A stretch of 64,000 nucleotides of DNA from Lampris incognitus (taxonomy: Eukaryota; Chordata; Actinopteri; Lampriformes; Lampridae): contig NC_079224.1 of the NCBI RefSeq assembly GCF_029633865.1, forward strand, positions 21,230,494-21,294,493, given 5' to 3'. A program made the position numbers and the translations under genes. Within the stretch, counting starts at the first letter, position 1; each line of letters opens with the position of its first letter. This document shows, piece after piece, positions 59,824 to 64,000 of the stretch. A model generated the notes under the pieces. That model had not been told where the DNA came from. It saw nothing but the letters and a program-made list of their open reading frames with translations, and ran no database searches.

Positions 59824-62707
59824 GAAAACATATCAAACACAAACACTGTGTTTGCACAAGCAACACGAGAGGCAAACTTTGACTCCCTGAATTGGGGGGC
59901 GTCCAAACCGGGGTCTGACTGGGTGCCAAAGAAACCAAAGCACTTCCTCTCTGGCCGTGAACTCACGCAAAACACGGAGCGGAACATCCTAAGTGTTAGC
60001 TGGTAGAGGATGACTCTTGAAGCACAATAACAATGGTCATTAGACTAAAGACGGTTTTTAACCATGAATTTTGACTCAAATGCGGAAGGGACGGATGGTC
60101 ATCATAAAGTGGTGGAGACCTGTTTATTGGACATATGATGTGATGATAAAACAGGCGGTAACAAATATAAGGAATAGCTTTGGCCAAAGTATGCAGACAA
60201 CAGAGAGAAGAAAATATAAAATTATTCAACAAATTTTCCTGGGGGATAGCAAACACCACCGAATGCATCTGGATCTTCCCACCTTCGTTCTTTTCTTTCT
60301 ACGGAAAACACTGATCCCTACTTCACAGGGCTTCACACATGGAAGAGATTTAACCCATATGCTTAGCACAACAGGACAACCAGCGTGCCTCTCCCCAATT
60401 TACGTCAATATAGTGGATCAAAGCAAATCAAAGCTCAGTGACGACAGTTCATAGAAGGCATAAAAGCTCTGAACTGCTGGTGTTTCGTAAAAGAAACTCA
60501 GATGTAATACACAACCCAGCTGAGTGCAGTGTTCCACTTATAAAAAGTTATCAGCACATACATGATAATGATCGATTCTTCTCAATCACAGAGGGAACAA
60601 CTCTGCTGGACTAATTATGCTGCTGGATATCATGTAATGCAGCCCTCCACAACACTGTCTGTGAACTAACCTGGAACACATCACAGGCCTGTATGCACTG
60701 GGCCATTTCGTGACAAGAGGAAGATTACCAGTGCTATCCTTGTATTCCCACCCAGCCTGCGGGTGAGACCAGATATCCTTGGGGCTCCCGGGCCTGAAGT
60801 ACCGAAAAACCCCTTGGCTACAGTATGTCACTGGACCCTAGGCCTCCTAACTGAAACAATTCCCAAGAACTGTTGGCATTCCAGCCATGTAAAATTCCGT
60901 GTCATGGAGCAGAAAGCGTGACATCAAAGCGGTGCATTTCCAAGGCGGTGGGGCTGTTGAAAAGCAGACATATGCTAGGGTGCAGTTGCCCCGAGCCATA
61001 GGAGTGGGAGACTGTGCCAAGAAGGTGCGACCACATCCTGCCGGTGCTGCCTCCAATGAGCATATATAGAGACATTAGACGTTTTCAAAGGGCTGTCCAG
61101 AAACATCAAAGGCCCACTCATTCCGACTGGACAACTGTGATTCCATTCAATATGAAGAGGCTGGCTGATTCATATGGCGCTGAGTTCAGATTTAATGACA
61201 GGAACAGACCAAGACAAACTCTCAGCAGCCAGGCCTAGGGATGTCTATCTGTATTCTACATTTGTACTGCAATGTTTTATTGGTTCTGGTTTCATAACAC
61301 TGATATAGCCCTAAAAATTATGTAATTATATACCATTATAAAACGGAGGCCAGATTGAGCACAACTCTGAAAATATATAGAATCTATACCATGTATGTAT
61401 AGATTGCAGCAAATGCAGCAAATAGCATTTACATGGGGGGAAAAAAAACAGAAGGTGCACATAGTACAGAAAGCCTCACACACATGCCCTCACAAATTTC
61501 TAATTTGGTCAGTCACCAACGGTTTGGCATTAGCCTTCCTCGGGTGTTACAAGTTGGGGCTATGCATTTTTTTTTTAATAACAGTCAATATCTAGCAATT
61601 GAAATGGTGAACAACAGAGAGACATGCATGTGCATATATACAAAGCAGGCGGTGAGGGGACCCCTCAACCCATCAACACCTCTGGTTAACTAGAAATGCA
61701 GCACAAAATGGGTCAGGAGATTTTTTTTCTAAGTTGTCACCAGTTGGAGGTGGTGTGACGCACTTTCACAGTTTGAAAAACCTGCTCCGAGACAGAGCGC
61801 GACGTACTTTTCCAGACTACAGGCCTGTTTTTTTCAGCAGACGTCTATTTTTTCGGACCCTCCGGTGAGCCCTAATGCTTTGGCCATATGCGGGAGGCTG
61901 CTGAGAGGACAACAGACTTCAGTGTTTGTGGACAGGCCCGGTCTGCGTCCCCCTCTCTCCCCTCACTCCTTTCCTGCTCCACAAACCAGCCTCTGTGAGA
62001 ACCATCAACTGAACTAACAACCAGGGCTGGGCTAAGCACCCCCAACCCATCCCCCACCCCCCTCTCCCCGTCACCCACCCCACACACCTACCCCTTGCAA
62101 CCACCTCACACTGCCCCTTTCTACTGCTGTCATCCCACCTCCAAACCTATTGCCCTCCCTGTCTGATGGAGGCCATGTCTTCATTAGTAGCACAACTACA
62201 AATGAACAGTTTTGTGTCACATATTATATTATATCATATTATATAGATACTATATATGTATGTATGTATTTGAAACTTGTGCAAAGCATCCCGCTTATCT
62301 CAGTGTGAATGTGATATTTGATTTGTCACATGTGGATGACTAGAACGCAGTGAGTAATGTGGCTAATATCACATTAATGTTTATTACAGGAAATAATGCA
62401 ACCCATTACAAAAGCAGGGTCAGTGAGAAAGGTTTGACTCATCAGCTCTTGAGAGTGTAAGCAGGTAGTCATGTGTCTGCATGTACGCAAACACATTCCT
62501 CTTCTCCTGTCACCAGATCCTAAATGAAGGAGTTAAAGGAAAAAGAAAGCAGTTGTAGCAGTGCACACACAGATACCAGCACATGTACACACACTCAATG
62601 GTGTTTGTGCTTGCCTGTCCATTACACACAGAGCCAGTTGGATTCATGAATCCAGCAATGAATCACACACAGTATTACAACCGGTTTCTGCACACATGCA
62701 TGCATGC

Positions 62708-62816
<109 letters not shown>

Positions 62817-63176
62817 GTTAACTGAACCTGCCTATTGTTATCAACATTCTTACTTTCCTAGAAACAAAAGCTTGACTCTCATGTGTCAATCATCTAATCA
62901 AATTCGATAAATAAATTCTTGGTGCATGGGTTTGATTGCGTTAAAGAATGAATGCTATCTGTATAACATATCTAAAATCAAAGTGCCTTTTGATTTTGGA
63001 TATGTTATTGGTGGCATGCGGTGTTAAATAAGATTATCTCTGTGAAACCATTGGTGGACTTTCAGGTCCAACATGAAACTGCAGTGGCATTCTACCATTG
63101 TTTGTATAGTGCCTCTGCATAGTTTACGATTGGGGCTTATCTCTTCACCTATCAAAACAACAGCCATTCTGCTGAA

Positions 63177-63250
<74 letters not shown>
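63177..63250. repeat. Compound (GACA)n(CA)n microsatellite
   Basis: About eight AGAC units pass directly into an AC run. Confidence 0.95.
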
Positions 63251-63251
<1 letters not shown>

Positions 63252-64000
63252 ATCAAGGCTGTTTAACAGCCCCTTCACAATACACCATGGAACTGTGTTG
63301 GCACGGGCCAGCTCGAGGGATGGGCTGCAGTGAGCTTTATGGCTGTGCTGACGTCAATAACATAATTCAAATACTTAACCAGGCTGCACGCTTCCAGCCC
63401 TCAGGATCCTCTCCCCTGGGTGGGAGCCTGGAAAATGCGGCATGGATTAACCACACGGTGGAATTGGGTAACTGCAGAGGATAGCAACTGGAATGGACTA
63501 CCTCAGCAGAGGATATGTTGCATCTTTTCTCAAAGCCTGTCCATTCCATTGTCATACAACATACGGTTGTCTGCATGTCTTTCTGTCCACCTACCTATCC
63601 ATCCATTTATTTGTTTTCAACAGAATACCAGAAAACCAATGTTAGGTCAATTTGTAATTTAGGTGTGGTATTGTGATGGTAATCATCTGGTGAGCTATGT
63701 ATTAAAATGTCCTATATACTGTATATCTGAGAGACAGGACTGACAATTGGCTGCATTTTTTTCTCTCTTGGACATCTGTAAACAATGCTTAACAAAAATC
63801 TGTTGTGCTTAATTAGATCAAGGATCACCAGAAACACTGCCGTTTTTCTGCCCTAACTGGAATGATTTCAACGTTAAGCTGGGTGCACGCAAGAGGACTT
63901 TTCAAATACCAGCCGATATTGAAAATGGGGGAAATCACTCACATAAGGACATTCTTCACAGATTTTCTGTCTTTCGGTTGTCACACACACTACAATTGTT

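Noticed and set aside
61014-61238. 74-aa plus-strand frame with protein-like composition
   Set aside because: It looks mildly protein-like, but no family, partner exon or consensus donor was found.

Overview
This is 64 kb of animal nuclear DNA, almost certainly from a teleost fish. The evidence is intron-rich vertebrate genes with GT-AG splice sites, long (CA)n, (GA)n and (AT)n microsatellites, and fish-style transposable elements: a tRNA-headed SINE in at least eight copies, Ty3/Gypsy, hAT and MITE copies, and LINE 3' fragments. No bacterial, CRISPR or operon-like structure is present. Gene identities come from translating exons and comparing them with family knowledge. No database search was run.

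Layout. 1-12 kb is transposon-dominated: two inverted copies of a telomere-like element, three SINE copies, an L1/Tx1-like LINE fragment, a broken Ty3/Gypsy gag-pol (6.26-9.53 kb), a broken hAT transposase (about 9.53-10.87 kb) holding a 192-bp MITE, and a possible solo LTR. One 336-nt open exon-like segment (2533-2868, minus strand) may belong to an unidentified gene. 12.94-27.19 kb is a complete importin-13 gene (ipo13, plus strand, 21 coding exons, 976 codons before the stop, all phases consistent). 28.31-33.33 kb is a complete fzr1 (Cdh1, APC/C activator) gene on the minus strand (13 coding exons, 485 aa). It is tail-to-tail with ipo13, and the two genes' likely poly(A) signals are about 50 bp apart. 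34-45 kb is intergenic, with a telomere-like element split by a hairpin-ended retroelement, a second copy of that retroelement, and a SINE. 45.07-58.85 kb is pde4b (cAMP phosphodiesterase 4B, minus strand). It gives a complete short (PDE4B2-like) reading frame of 605 aa and a nested supershort (PDE4B5-like) first exon giving 522 aa. The UCR1 exons of the long forms are not seen and probably lie beyond 64 kb. 58.85-64 kb is upstream or intronic DNA of pde4b with microsatellites.

The three genes are not a pathway: nuclear transport, mitotic exit/G1 ubiquitination and cAMP breakdown. No clearly new biological system is visible. The points most worth a second look are microsatellites abutting splice sites, a coding segment in pde4b that doubles as a splice acceptor, an apparently composite SINE variant, an unclassified retroelement with a perfect terminal hairpin, and the orphan exon near 2.7 kb.
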